Below are positions 63,667-64,000 of a DNA stretch of 64,000 nt, piece by piece. The stretch is from positions 616,769 through 680,768 of the forward strand of contig NZ_LN879467.1 of the NCBI RefSeq assembly GCF_001403635.1, written 5' to 3'. Under the pieces are notes generated by a model. That model did no database searches, was not told where the DNA came from, and saw only the letters and a list, made by a program, of their open reading frames with translations. The stretch's first letter is position 1; each line of letters starts with the position of its first letter. This DNA is from Clostridium massiliamazoniense (GTDB taxonomy: Bacteria > Bacillota > Clostridia > Clostridiales > Clostridiaceae). The position numbers and the translations under genes are program-made.

Positions 63667-64000
63667 TTGTTTAATATCATCCTTTTTAGTATTTAAAGCT
63701 TGTGAAATTAAATTAAGAAGAGTTATTTAAGTAAATTTTAAAATTGTTCTTTGGATTAGGTTTACTATGGAACTTTAGTTAATTTGTAAATAAGCTTTAT
63801 TATACTGTAAAATTTACATCATCTTAGAAAATAATTCAATGTGATGAAATTAATATTTTTTATTATATATAATAATAAAAATGACTTTTTTTGAGTGAAT
63901 AATTATAAGTCTAAGTGGATTAATAAGAAATAGCCTAAAATATTAAAAGTTTTAACACTTAAACATTGAGGTAAATATACTTTTGTTTCAATTAAATACG
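63667..64000. other. AT-rich end of the window, nothing recognised
   Basis: Upstream region of the previous gene. No gene start, RNA or repeat seen. Confidence 0.5.

Overview
The window looks like a chromosomal segment of a low-GC, anaerobic, spore-forming Firmicute of Clostridium sensu stricto, probably close to C. perfringens. The basis is very AT-rich DNA, strong AGGAGG-type ribosome binding sites, frequent TTG and GTG starts, an oxygen-independent class III ribonucleotide reductase, a SleC-type spore cortex-lytic protein, and NEAT-domain heme proteins. No rRNA, tRNA, CRISPR array or intact prophage was seen. Species is an inference.

Layout. 1-7.8 kb: the C-terminal end of a sensor histidine kinase, an Asn-rich secreted protein, a GNAT acetyltransferase, a 54-aa Cys-rich protein, the anaerobic RNR pair (nrdG is frameshifted here; nrdD is intact and preceded by two candidate NrdR boxes), an exported beta-carbonic anhydrase and a flavin-binding PNPOx-fold protein. 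8.2-12.9 kb: selO, then an unusual cluster of a J-domain protein overlapping an HNH-type nuclease, followed by a protein with a C-terminal deaminase-like PCxxC motif. This is the best candidate for an undescribed system. 12.9-16.6 kb: two small regulator plus membrane-protein modules (PadR/DUF2812 and XRE/DUF2178-like), each with clear operator palindromes, around an HD hydrolase and a flavodoxin.

16.9-31.7 kb: an SH3b surface protein, a Nudix enzyme, an MFS transporter behind a 32-bp perfect palindrome, a ChrB-N-like protein, mltG, a nitroreductase remnant, the SleC-like protein, an APC permease lacking its last helix, an HD-GYP protein, an isochorismatase-family hydrolase and an iron alcohol dehydrogenase. 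32-45.9 kb: an ECF S-component with a methyltransferase, an amidohydrolase, a PfkB sugar kinase, an orphan RsiV-like protein, a hotdog thioesterase, azlCD, gapN with a ferredoxin-reductase-like flavoprotein, VanZ, and an osmoprotectant ABC transporter (permease-SBP fusion plus ATPase).

46-52.4 kb is a probable iron/heme locus. Fur-like boxes precede both a two-subunit ABC transporter of exporter fold and a YgbA-YbaN-NEAT operon; the NEAT protein has three domains in which the usual YxxxY heme motif reads MxxxF. 52.6-64 kb: a MATE pump, phosphopentomutase (deoB), a methyltransferase, an M50 peptidase, a decayed IS1595-type transposase, and a MarR-controlled heterodimeric multidrug ABC transporter.

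Two families of short dispersed intergenic repeats run through the window: family A (about 130 bp, near 3.4, 11.5, 16.7 and 33.3 kb) and family B (terminator-like, near 15.1, 29.4 and 42.7 kb).
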